From Streptomyces morookaense (GTDB lineage Bacteria; Actinomycetota; Actinomycetes; Streptomycetales; Streptomycetaceae): a DNA stretch of 41,626 nt. Positions 16,056 through 24,249 of the stretch are shown here, piece after piece. The stretch covers positions 1 to 41,626 of the forward strand of contig NZ_JABBXF010000096.1 of the NCBI RefSeq assembly GCF_013030945.1, written 5' to 3'. How positions within the stretch are numbered: position 1 is the stretch's first letter; every line of letters begins with the position of its first letter. Made by a program: the position numbers and the translations under genes. The notes beneath the pieces were generated by a model, which did no database searches, was not told the DNA's origin, and worked only from the letters and a program-made list of their open reading frames with translations.

Positions 16056-17384
16056 ATGCAGCAAGACCCCAACGCATCGCTGGTCGGTACGGAGTACGAG
16101 GTCGAGGTGGGCCCGGTGGCGCACGGCGGCCACTGCGTGGCCCGCACGGAGTCGGGCCGCGTCCTGTTCGTGCGGCACACGCTGCCGGGGGAGCGGGTGG
16201 TGGCCCGGGTGACGGAGGGCGAGGAGACGTCCCGTTTCCTGCGGGCGGACGCGGTGGAGATCCTCGAACCGTCGAAGGACCGGGTGGAAGCCCCCTGCCC
16301 CTTCTCGGGCCCGGGCAAGTGCGGCGGCTGCGACTGGCAGCACGTCAAGCCGGGCGCGCAGCGCCGCTTCAAGGGCGAGGTCGTGGCCGAGCAGCTGAAG
16401 CGGCTGGCGGGCCTGACCCCGGAGGAGGCCGGCTGGGACGGCACGGTCGTGCCGGCGGAGGGCGACAAGCTCCCGGCGGGCCAGGTCCCGGCGTGGCGTA
16501 CGCGCGTGCAGTACGCGATCGACGCGGAGGGCCATGCGGGCCTGCGCAAGCACCGCTCGCACGAGGTCCAGGTGATCGACCGCTGCCTGATCGCGGCGCC
16601 GGAGGTCACGGAACTGGGCGTCGAGAAGCGGGAGTGGCCGCAGATCGCCTCGGTCGAGGCGATCGCGTCGACCGGCTCGACCGACCGCCAGGTGGTTCTC
16701 ACCCCGAAGCCGGGCGGCCGCCTGCCGATCGTGGAGCTGGACAAGCCGGTGTCGGTGCTGCGGGTCGGCGAGAAGGACCAGCAGATCCACCGCGTCCACG
16801 GCCGCCCCTTCGTCCGCGAACGCGCGGCGGACCGCACGTGGCGCGTCTCGGAAGGCGGCTTCTGGCAGGTCCACCCGAAGGCGGCGGACACGCTGGTGCA
16901 GGCGGTCATGCAGGGCCTGATGCCGCGCAAGGGCGACATGGCGCTTGATCTGTACTGCGGCGTGGGCCTGTTCGCGGGCGCGCTCGGCGAGCGCGTGGGG
17001 GAGAAGGGCGCGGTGCTGGGCATCGAGTCCAGCAAGCGGGCGGTGGAGGATGCCCGCCACAATCTGCGCGACCTGGACCGGGTGCGGGTGGAGCACGGCA
17101 AGGTGGAGTCGGTGCTGCCGCGGACGGGGATCGACAAGGCGGACGTTGTGGTGCTGGACCCGCCGCGGGCGGGCGCGGGCAAGCAGACCGTTCGGCACTT
17201 GGCCTCGCTCGGGGCGCGGCGCATCGCGTACGTGGCGTGCGACCCGGCTGCGCTGGCGCGGGACCTCGGGTACTTCGCGGAGGCGGGGTACCGGCCGGTT
17301 ACGTTGCGGGTGTTTGATCTGTTTCCGATGACGCATCATGTGGAGTGCGTGGCGATTTTGAAGCCCACGGGAAACCGCGTCTGA
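16056..17384 (+). CDS. TRAM-domain, Fe-S class I SAM-dependent RNA methyltransferase (RlmD/TrmA family)
   Basis: A 442-residue RNA uridine C5-methyltransferase. The N-terminal TRAM domain (about 8-65) is followed by a 4Fe-4S cysteine set C81, C89, C92 (CPFSGPGKCGGC) and C177, as in RumA/RlmD. The SAM domain has DLYCGVGLFAGAL (near residue 300), DPPRAGAG and the catalytic cysteine C395 in YVACDPAALARDL. It likely methylates a uridine in 23S rRNA or tRNA. The exact target is not predictable here. In actinobacteria this gene normally follows the KimA-like gene, as here. A hairpin and a 9-base tandem repeat precede the start. Confidence 0.9.
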   Translation: MQQDPNASLVGTEYEVEVGPVAHGGHCVARTESGRVLFVRHTLPGERVVARVTEGEETSRFLRADAVEILEPSKDRVEAPCPFSGPGKCGGCDWQHVKPGAQRRFKGEVVAEQLKRLAGLTPEEAGWDGTVVPAEGDKLPAGQVPAWRTRVQYAIDAEGHAGLRKHRSHEVQVIDRCLIAAPEVTELGVEKREWPQIASVEAIASTGSTDRQVVLTPKPGGRLPIVELDKPVSVLRVGEKDQQIHRVHGRPFVRERAADRTWRVSEGGFWQVHPKAADTLVQAVMQGLMPRKGDMALDLYCGVGLFAGALGERVGEKGAVLGIESSKRAVEDARHNLRDLDRVRVEHGKVESVLPRTGIDKADVVVLDPPRAGAGKQTVRHLASLGARRIAYVACDPAALARDLGYFAEAGYRPVTLRVFDLFPMTHHVECVAILKPTGNRV

Positions 17385-17888
17385 CGTGCGATTTTCCCGA
17401 TGCGCATGATGAGCGCCAGGGGCGGTGGGGGCGGATTTCTCACGCTGGAATGACGCCCGTGACGTCTTCCTGACGCTCGTCGGGGGCATCCGTAGGGCAT
17501 GAATCCGCCCGCCGACTGGGCCGTTGGGCCCGTCGGCGGACGGTCGCGCAGGTTTGGGGGAGACGCTTCGCGTTGTGCCGTGGGCGCGGCGGTGGGCCGA
17601 GCCGGGTTTCGTGGAGTGGAATTGCCCGCCGCCCCGGGTGTCCGCTCGCCGCCGATCCGCCGCCGGCCCGGATCCACCGCGTGATCATCGTCGTACGACA
17701 GGTCCGGACTCCTGGCAGCGCTCGGCCCCTCCCGCATGGAACATCTGGTCGCGGCCGTCGCCCAGCGGCGGGACAGGTGCCGCTCACTGCGTGACGGCAT
17801 CAACTACTCTGTCACCAGTTGCGCGGCCGGTTCCCGGTTCCGGGATCAAGGTCGCTTGACCATCTCCTGAAGGCGCCTGGAGGAAGCA
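17385..17888. other. Intergenic region without a supported gene
   Basis: About 500 bases between the RNA methyltransferase gene and the Uma2 gene. Short open frames here have no recognisable content. A tactct hexamer at 17805-17810 could be a -10 box for the Uma2 gene, but no convincing -35 is seen. No strong terminator was found after the methyltransferase gene. Confidence 0.5.
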
Positions 17889-18461
17889 GTGACCGCCGAA
17901 CTCCCCGACTGGATGATCCCGCCCAGGCCGAGTGGCTGGGAGGCCGGCGATCTCGACAACCTCCACCAAGCGCCGCGGCACACCGAACTCATCGACGGAG
18001 CCTTGATCTTCATGATGTCGCCGCAGCGGTCCTGGCATTCCCGGCTCGTGGAGAACCTCACCTTCGCCCTGCGGCAGGCGACCCCTGCGGGGTTCGAGGC
18101 CGAACGCGAGATGACCGTCCGCCTCGACAGGAAGAGCCGTCCCGAGCCCGACATCCTGGTCTCCACCGCCGCATACGACCCGGATCGCACATGGTACGCA
18201 CCCGAAGACGTCCCCCTGGTCGTCGAGGTCGTCTCGGAAGAGTCAGCGGACCGCGACCGGTCCCTGAAGCCCTTCAAGTACGCACAGGCCCGGATTCCCC
18301 ACTTCTGGCGCGTCGAGGACGAGGCCGGATCCCCGGTCGTCCACACCTACGAACTCGACACCATGACCAGTTCATACGTGCCCACGGGCATCCACCGGGG
18401 CAGGCTGAAGGTCTCCGTCCCCTTCTCCCTCGACATCGACCTCGACGCCCTCGTGCCCTGA
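17889..18461 (+). CDS. Uma2 family (DUF820) putative restriction-endonuclease-fold protein
   Basis: A 190-residue Uma2/DUF820 protein with a PD-(D/E)XK-like fold. Landmarks: ELIDGALIFMM (about 38-48), H-SRLVENLTFALR, KSRPEPDILVST (acidic residue in PEPD, near 92) and VPLVVEVVSEESADRDRSLKPFKYAQARIPHFWRV cut into EVVS, the D-R-x-x-K strip and IPHFW. The family is hugely expanded in Streptomyces and cyanobacteria, and its biological role is unknown. Nuclease activity is inferred from the fold. The GTG at 17889 follows ggagga at a suitable distance. Neighbours give no operon: 450 bases separate it from the next gene. Confidence 0.9.
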   Translation: MTAELPDWMIPPRPSGWEAGDLDNLHQAPRHTELIDGALIFMMSPQRSWHSRLVENLTFALRQATPAGFEAEREMTVRLDRKSRPEPDILVSTAAYDPDRTWYAPEDVPLVVEVVSEESADRDRSLKPFKYAQARIPHFWRVEDEAGSPVVHTYELDTMTSSYVPTGIHRGRLKVSVPFSLDIDLDALVP

Positions 18462-18916
18462 CCCGGCCGTGGCCGGGGAACGGGGGCTTCTGCCGTCCGT
18501 TCATGCGCACATGACTCCCTGTCCGGCTGTTGCAAAAGGTCCACGGAAGGCCGAGAAGCCCTTGGGAGGGCCGTCTGGCTCCGCGCGCCGTGCTATCGGG
18601 GGTTGTTGACCGGGGCTAGGAGTTCGCTCCGCTGACCGAAGGGGAACTACCGCCCGAGGAGGGCGAGTTCGCATCGACGGCACCTTACCCAGTGGTGTTC
18701 AGCTGGGCGTGGGTGGATTCGGGGACAACAAGGGACGACACGGAGGCGCGGTATCCCTTCCGCCCCTGCGGCCACTGGCGCGGCTGTCAGTGCCGCCAGG
18801 TACTCTCGGATGCATCGTCTAATGCGGCCCGACGGGCTTCCGCTCCGCCCCGGTGGAGTCTCGAAGGACATGCCCCCACCCGCGCGAGTCACTTCGTGCT
18901 GCCTGGGGGGAAGTCC
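18462..18916. other. Intergenic region upstream of the DUF2075 gene
   Basis: About 455 bases with no supported gene. The frame of the next gene stays open back to 18692 but the added sequence is not conserved-looking (Cys/Arg-rich), so it is treated as leader. A ttgacc at 18606-18611 and a tactct at 18801-18806 are possible promoter parts, but they do not pair at proper spacing. Confidence 0.45.
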
Positions 18917-20806
18917 GTGCTGTTCCGCGCGTCCGCGAAAACGGTCGCCGTCATGGCGTTCGACGGTTCGCTGTTCCTGCACCTTGTCGATCAGTTTGTC
19001 CACATGCAGGGCTACCGGCCCAACGCCTCGGAAGTGCGTTCCTGGGAGCGCAGCCTTCCTGCCCTGGCCGCTGCGCTCAACGACGCGAATCTGGGCGACG
19101 TGGAGGTCATGCTGGAGTACGCGCTCCCACTCAACAGCAAGCGCGCCGACGTTGTGCTGGCCGGGGTGCACCCGGTCACGGGAGAGCCGTCGTACGTCGT
19201 CGTGGAACTGAAGCAGTGGAGCCAGGCACTTCCGTATGAGGGCGACCTGACCCTGTGTCATGTCGACGCCTACGCCCACCCGGTCCTCAACCCCGTTGAG
19301 CAGGTGCGCCGCTACTGTGAGTACCTGGTCAACTTCAATGGGGCGGTCGCCGGTCACGGGAATCGGGTCCACGGGGTGGCGTTCCTGCACAACGCCACCG
19401 AGTCCGGTGTGTCCGGTCTGAGGGAGATCGAGCGTGACGGCCACGGGTTGCTCTTCACCGCGGAACGCCGCGGCGCCTTCCTCGACCATCTCCGTACGGT
19501 GCTGAGCGACAAACACCCAGGGGCCCGAGAGGCGGATGAACTGAGAGCAGGCGCCACCGTGCCGTCGAAGCAGCTGATGTCCGTGGCCGCCGAGGAAGTG
19601 CGTGAACGCCAGCAGTTCGTGCTCCTCGACGAGCAGCAGGTCGCGTACCGCATGGTGCTCAACGCGGTGGAGAAAGCGAAGCATGCGGACCGCAAGGAGG
19701 TCGTCGTCGTCACGGGCGGTCCCGGCACCGGCAAGAGCGTGATCGCTCTTCAACTGCTCGGCGACCTGTACCGGCGCGGGGTTCCGGCACTGCACGCCAC
19801 CGGTTCGCAGTCGTTCACGAAGACGATGAGGAAGGTCGCCGGAGCCCGTAAACCGGAGGTCCAGGACCTGTTCAAGTACTTCAACAGCTTCATGACGGCC
19901 GAGAAGAACAGCTTGGGCGCCCTGATTTGCGATGAGGCGCACCGCATCCGGGAGACCTCGGCCAACCGGTACACCCGTGCCGAGCACCGGAGCGGCCGGG
20001 CGCAGATCGACGAACTCATTGATGTCGCCTACGTTCCCGTCTTCTTCCTCGACGAGCATCAGGTGGTGCGACCTGGCGAGATGGGCACCGTCGCCGAGAT
20101 CAAAGCGGCAGCGGCGAGGCGAGGCATCCCCTGTCGTGTCGTCCCGCTGGACAGCCAGTTCCGCTGCGGCGGCAGTGACGCCTACCTGCGCTGGGTGGTC
20201 CGGCTCCTCGGTCTGGAGCCTGGTGGGCCGGTTGTGTGGGAACCCGACGACCGCATGCAACTGCTCGTCGCCGACAGTCCACAGGAGATGGAGGCGTTCC
20301 TTGAGGCGCGTCGGGCCCAGGATTACGGCGCCCGCATGTCCGCCGGCTATTGCTGGCGTTGGTCCCCGGAGCCCAAGCCCGGCGACCCTTTGCCGCCCGA
20401 TGTGGTCATCGGCGGCTGGGCCCGCCCCTGGAACCTGCGCGGCGACCGCTCCGTCTCCGGTGCGCCCCCGGCCGCGCTGTGGGCCACGGACCCGGCTGGA
20501 TTCGGACAGGTCGGTTGCGTTTACACCGCCCAGGGCTTCGAGTACGACTGGTCCGGCGTCATCATTGGCCCTGACCTGGTCTGGCGTGGTGACCGTTGGG
20601 TCACGGACCGTACGGCGTCCAAGGACCCGGTCTTCAAGCGGTCCACGCCGGATTCCGACGTGGACCGCCTGATCCGCAACACCTACAAGGTGCTGCTGAC
20701 TCGGGGCATGGTCGGCACGATCGTGTATTCGACGGATCTGGAGACGCGGCAGAAGCTGCGCGAGCTGGTGGAGGGTCGTCAGGAACGGCAACCCGTCACG
20801 GCCTGA
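18917..20806 (+). CDS. DUF2075 superfamily-1 helicase-like ATPase with PD-(D/E)XK nuclease-like N-terminus
   Basis: A 629-residue protein. The N-terminal ~230 residues hold a restriction-like nuclease pattern: D78 in RADVVLAG and E97-L-K99 in VVVELKQW. The C-terminal part is the DUF2075 helicase-like domain: Walker A GGPGTGKS at 267-274 (K273), Walker B LICDEAHR with D339-E340, motif III FFLDEHQ, QFRCGG, and the motif V/VI-like segments CVYTAQGFEYDW and YKVLLTRG. GTG at 18917 (after gggggaag) gives the N-terminus MLFRASAKTV typical of such proteins. The combination suggests DNA or RNA processing with cleavage. It could act in repair or phage defence, but no function is established. Slightly lower GC and mixed codons compared with neighbours hint at transfer. 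Confidence 0.85.
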   Translation: MLFRASAKTVAVMAFDGSLFLHLVDQFVHMQGYRPNASEVRSWERSLPALAAALNDANLGDVEVMLEYALPLNSKRADVVLAGVHPVTGEPSYVVVELKQWSQALPYEGDLTLCHVDAYAHPVLNPVEQVRRYCEYLVNFNGAVAGHGNRVHGVAFLHNATESGVSGLREIERDGHGLLFTAERRGAFLDHLRTVLSDKHPGAREADELRAGATVPSKQLMSVAAEEVRERQQFVLLDEQQVAYRMVLNAVEKAKHADRKEVVVVTGGPGTGKSVIALQLLGDLYRRGVPALHATGSQSFTKTMRKVAGARKPEVQDLFKYFNSFMTAEKNSLGALICDEAHRIRETSANRYTRAEHRSGRAQIDELIDVAYVPVFFLDEHQVVRPGEMGTVAEIKAAAARRGIPCRVVPLDSQFRCGGSDAYLRWVVRLLGLEPGGPVVWEPDDRMQLLVADSPQEMEAFLEARRAQDYGARMSAGYCWRWSPEPKPGDPLPPDVVIGGWARPWNLRGDRSVSGAPPAALWATDPAGFGQVGCVYTAQGFEYDWSGVIIGPDLVWRGDRWVTDRTASKDPVFKRSTPDSDVDRLIRNTYKVLLTRGMVGTIVYSTDLETRQKLRELVEGRQERQPVTA

Positions 20807-20973
20807 CCGCGCGGGGCGCGAGGCGTGGCCGGGCCGCTCTTGTGATGCGACGGCTCGTATTCCGGACGCAGCGAGGACGGGTCACACTCGCCGCCGCCTG
20901 GGAACGGTCCCCCCGGTCAGCCTGATCACCGCCGCACGTCATGGGCGCCAGCGGTAAGGATTTGCCGCGGAAA

Positions 20974-21975
20974 TCAGTGCCCCAACCGCTCCAGCGCCTG
21001 GACCGGGTACCGTTCGCCCGCCACCGCCTCCTCCGGCACGGCCTCCCGCAGCAGGGCGAGGTCGCTCGGGTCCAGGCGCAGGTCGACCGCACCGGCGTTC
21101 TCGTCCAGGTACCGGCGGCGCTTGGTGCCGGGAATGGGCACGATGTCGTCTCCCTGGGCCAGCAGCCAGGCCAGTGCCGCCTGGGCCGGGGTGCAGCCGA
21201 TCCGCGCGGCGACGTCCCCCACGGCCTGGACGAGTGCCAGGTTCCGGGCGATGTTGTCGTCGGCGAACCGCGGCCAGCGGCGCCGGTTGTCGTTCGGGTC
21301 CAGGTCATCGCGGGAGGAGAGCGCCCCGGTGAGCATGCCGCGTCCCAGGGGGGAGTACGCCACGACCGCGATGCCCAGTTCCCGGCAGGTGTCGAGGAGT
21401 TCGCCCTCCACCACGTTCCGGGTGAAGAGGGAGTACTCGACCTGCACCGCGCTGACGGGATGAACGGCGTGCGCCCTGCGGAGCGTGTCGGCGCTGACCT
21501 CGCTCAGGCCGACGTGACGCACCAGCCCTTCGTCCACGAGACGGGACAGCGCGCCCATCGTCTCCTCGACGGGAGTGTCCGGGTTCCTGCGGTGCGCGTA
21601 GTAGACGTCGATGTGGTCGGTGCCCAGGCGACGCAGGGAGGCGCGGCAGGCGACCGGGACGTAGGCGGCGGAGGTGTCGACGTCGCCCACCCGGCCGGTG
21701 GCTGCGTCGTGGCGCAGGCCGAACTTCGTCGCGACCACCACCCGGTCCCGGTCTCCCGTGTGCCGGCGCAGCCAGCGGCCCACCAACTCCTCGTTCAGGC
21801 CCTGTCCGTAGGCATCCGCGGTGTCGAGCAGGGTGACGCCCGTCTCCAGGGCGCGGTCCAGGGTGCGCTGGGACTCCTCCTCGTCGGGGACGCCGTAAGC
21901 GATCGACATGCCCATGCAGCCCAGGCCTATCGCCGACACGTCGGGCCCGTCGGCCCCGAGCTTGCGGTACTTCAT
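20974..21975 (-). CDS. Aldo/keto reductase
   Basis: A 333-residue AKR with a TIM-barrel pattern. The tetrad is visible: Asp in LLDTADAYG (about 52), Tyr in the same motif (about 57), Lys in VVATKFG (about 85) and His in VYYAHRRNP. The NADPH site is in the C-terminal IPIPGTKRRRYLDEN stretch. N-terminal GLGCMGMS resembles the AKR13-like group. It reduces aldehydes or ketones with NADPH, substrate unknown. The ATG overlaps the stop of the upstream membrane-protein gene by 4 bases (ATGA), so the two are coupled, although functionally they look unrelated. Confidence 0.93.
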   Translation of the reverse strand: MKYRKLGADGPDVSAIGLGCMGMSIAYGVPDEEESQRTLDRALETGVTLLDTADAYGQGLNEELVGRWLRRHTGDRDRVVVATKFGLRHDAATGRVGDVDTSAAYVPVACRASLRRLGTDHIDVYYAHRRNPDTPVEETMGALSRLVDEGLVRHVGLSEVSADTLRRAHAVHPVSAVQVEYSLFTRNVVEGELLDTCRELGIAVVAYSPLGRGMLTGALSSRDDLDPNDNRRRWPRFADDNIARNLALVQAVGDVAARIGCTPAQAALAWLLAQGDDIVPIPGTKRRRYLDENAGAVDLRLDPSDLALLREAVPEEAVAGERYPVQALERLGH

Positions 21976-23216
21976 CGAGTGGTCCTCTCAGTGGTCTCGG
22001 CGGATGTCTCGGTGGAAGTCTCAGTGGATGGAAGGACGGTGTACGCCTGGGCGACCTTCAGCAGCCACGCCACCTCGTCGGCGTAGCCACCGCCCCTCGT
22101 CGCGTCCGGGCCGAGAGGCGCGGGCTCCTCTCCCGGCTGCTGCCGGTGGTCGCGCTTCGCGCGCAGGGCTGCTGCCAGCGACACGGCCTGTGCCTGGGCC
22201 TGCAGCGCGTCGCCCGACAGCCCCGCCTCGTCTGCCGACCGCCGGGCGGCGGCGATGATGTCCGAATCCATGTAGGGACGCAGGGCGAGCAGGCCGTCCT
22301 GTATCTCGATGACCCTGCGGTAGAGCCGGAAGTTGATGTCGCCCGGCAGCAGACGGGCGAGGCGGCCGGCCGGCTGCGGATCGAGCGCGATGCCGGGGAC
22401 CGCCGTGGACAGCGCATGCCACAGCGGGTGCAGCCGCTGGTACGTGATGAAGTTACGGGCCATGCGCCGCCCGTCGGACACCCGGGGACCCCACGACGGC
22501 ATGGTGAGCCCCGCCACCAGGAAGAAGATGCCCACGCCGTTGGCGACCGGCGTCAGCAGCTCCCACTCCAGCGGGTCGAGCCCGCACTGCGAAGTGATCA
22601 GGGCGAGCAGGCGGTTGAGGCAGTAGACGAGGCACGCGCCCGCGCCGACCGCCGTGGTGTGCAGCCCTCTGCGCAGCCACTGTCGCCCCGCCACCCGCCC
22701 GTACCTCAGGCACAGGCGGATGATCTCGATCATCCCGGAGCCGAAGGCGCTGACGTACAGGAGCAGATATGCGGCCACGACCGGGCGGTGCGCGTTCTGC
22801 ACGAGGTAGTGCGCACTGCGCTGCTGGCCCCCGTGCTTCGCCGCGACCCACAGACCGATCATGACGACCGCCACTGCGGCCGCGGCCAGGAGCCGTACGA
22901 GCGCGCGTCGTTGGGCCTCCTCGCGCGGGTACACCCAGTAGACGATCGCGGTGAGGAATGCGGCACTGGAGGCCACGCCGCCGAACAGATGGATGCCCAA
23001 CGCCCCCAGGTCGTCCACTCCCAGGGCGACGTCCACCTTTCGCGCGACGAGCGGCGTGGAGAGCGTGAAGGAGACACCCTTGCAGGAAAAGGCGACGAGC
23101 AGCGCCAGCAGCGCCGGGTCGTCCCGCCGGTGCCGTACGTCGCGCAGCTTGTAGAGGAAGGCCAGCGCGCACAGGGCCGCGCACGCCGGGAACACCACGG
23201 CCTTCACGTCGGCCAT
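21972..23216 (-). CDS. MAB_1171c-family putative membrane transporter
   Basis: A 414-residue protein with about seven membrane helices in the first 250 residues and a cytoplasmic C-terminal part (RLHPLWHALSTAVPGIALD, then NFRLYRRVIEIQDGLLALRPYM). This arrangement is that of the family named after MAB_1171c, whose function is not established. The ATG at 23216 is chosen because aggagg lies 4 bases upstream; another ATG at 23231 would put the ribosome site inside the gene. The extreme C-terminus is a Thr/Glu repeat (TETSTETSAETTERTTR) encoded by three 12-base units. In actinomycetes such genes very often follow an ImmA/IrrE-type peptidase gene, as here. Confidence 0.82.
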   Translation of the reverse strand: MADVKAVVFPACAALCALAFLYKLRDVRHRRDDPALLALLVAFSCKGVSFTLSTPLVARKVDVALGVDDLGALGIHLFGGVASSAAFLTAIVYWVYPREEAQRRALVRLLAAAAVAVVMIGLWVAAKHGGQQRSAHYLVQNAHRPVVAAYLLLYVSAFGSGMIEIIRLCLRYGRVAGRQWLRRGLHTTAVGAGACLVYCLNRLLALITSQCGLDPLEWELLTPVANGVGIFFLVAGLTMPSWGPRVSDGRRMARNFITYQRLHPLWHALSTAVPGIALDPQPAGRLARLLPGDINFRLYRRVIEIQDGLLALRPYMDSDIIAAARRSADEAGLSGDALQAQAQAVSLAAALRAKRDHRQQPGEEPAPLGPDATRGGGYADEVAWLLKVAQAYTVLPSTETSTETSAETTERTTR

Positions 23217-23300
23217 GACACCTCCTGGCATCGCCGCAGTCCGACGACGAGAGGGCGGCGGTGTGCGCGAGCTTCGGCAGGGACCGCGAGTTCAGTCGGG

Positions 23301-23963
23301 TCAGCCGGATTTGCCGGGATTACCGGGATTGAGGGAGTGATCGATGCGCGCGACGGTCTCGGCGTCGACGGGCGGGACGTCCCAACGGGGCTCCACCGGT
23401 GGGCGGGTGACTTGTTCGAGGATGAGGGAGGCGACGGTTTCCGCCTCCTGCTCCTCCGTACTGGAGTAGCTCGTACGCCCGAGTATCTCGCGGACGCGCC
23501 GAGGGTCCAGACTCGGCAACAGGTGCCCGAGCCCCGTCGGGTCCGGTCCGGTGGAGTCGCGATGCCCGCACAGCATGTGCGCGAGCTCGTGGGCGATGAT
23601 GTGATCACGATGCAGCCGGCTGGTGTTCGCTTCGACGACGATGATGTCGGCTTCGTCGGTCGCCAGCCACATGCCGCAGGGCGACTTCGCTCCCAGAGGG
23701 AGTTCCACGAGCTGGATGGGGCGGCCGCGATCCGCGCTGAGCCGCTCCATGAGCGTGGCGATGCTGCATCCGTCGGGCAGATCCAGACGGGCCAGGACCG
23801 CTTCCGAAGCCCTGCGCAGTCGTTTGAGGTCTCCTCTGCAGACCTGCTGCTGTTGCGCCGGGGAGAGAGCGGCCGCGGCTGAAGTCTCCCGTGTGCCCGC
23901 CAACGGCGCGCCGAGCCTTTGCAAGAGAGCGTGTTTTCTGTGCACGCGCGAACCCCGCGACAT
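23301..23963 (-). CDS. ImmA/IrrE-type metallopeptidase, often annotated as toxin
   Basis: A 220-residue protein with zinc motif H125-E-L-A-H129 in IIAHELAHMLCGH, followed by an acidic region (EEQEAETVASLI) that supplies the third ligand glutamate in this fold. The middle segment GMWLATDEADIIVVEANTS matches actinomycete proteins annotated as toxin or ImmA/IrrE peptidase. Relatives cleave regulators (ImmR, DdrO) in phage and stress responses. The target here is unknown. The ATG at 23963 follows gggag; longer in-frame starts to 24320 are Arg/Ala-rich and less likely. The membrane protein gene begins 84 bases downstream. Confidence 0.82.
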   Translation of the reverse strand: MSRGSRVHRKHALLQRLGAPLAGTRETSAAAALSPAQQQQVCRGDLKRLRRASEAVLARLDLPDGCSIATLMERLSADRGRPIQLVELPLGAKSPCGMWLATDEADIIVVEANTSRLHRDHIIAHELAHMLCGHRDSTGPDPTGLGHLLPSLDPRRVREILGRTSYSSTEEQEAETVASLILEQVTRPPVEPRWDVPPVDAETVARIDHSLNPGNPGKSG

Positions 23964-24249
23964 GTCATTCTCCCTGACGCACCATTCCACTAACGCTGTC
24001 CGTGCAACTGCGCGGCTGTCGGCGATGGTAACTCGCGCCGCCGACGGCTCATGGGCGGCGGCCGAAACCATTCGGCAGCGGAACGCTGCGAGGCGAGCCT
24101 GAACGTCCGAACGTGGGTTGCCGGTTCCCGACTCGCTGGGCGCATTGGCTGTCCGGTGCGCCGCTGGTGTGTCTTCGGGCCAGCAGTCTGCGGCTGCCCT
24201 CGTATGAGGGCGGCGTGTCGGAGAGGAGCGCGGTCCCAAGGCAACTGCC

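Noticed and set aside
18692..18916. N-terminal extension of the DUF2075 protein
   Set aside because: Extra residues are Cys/Arg-rich and unlike a domain, and the GTG at 18917 has a good ribosome site and gives the usual N-terminus.
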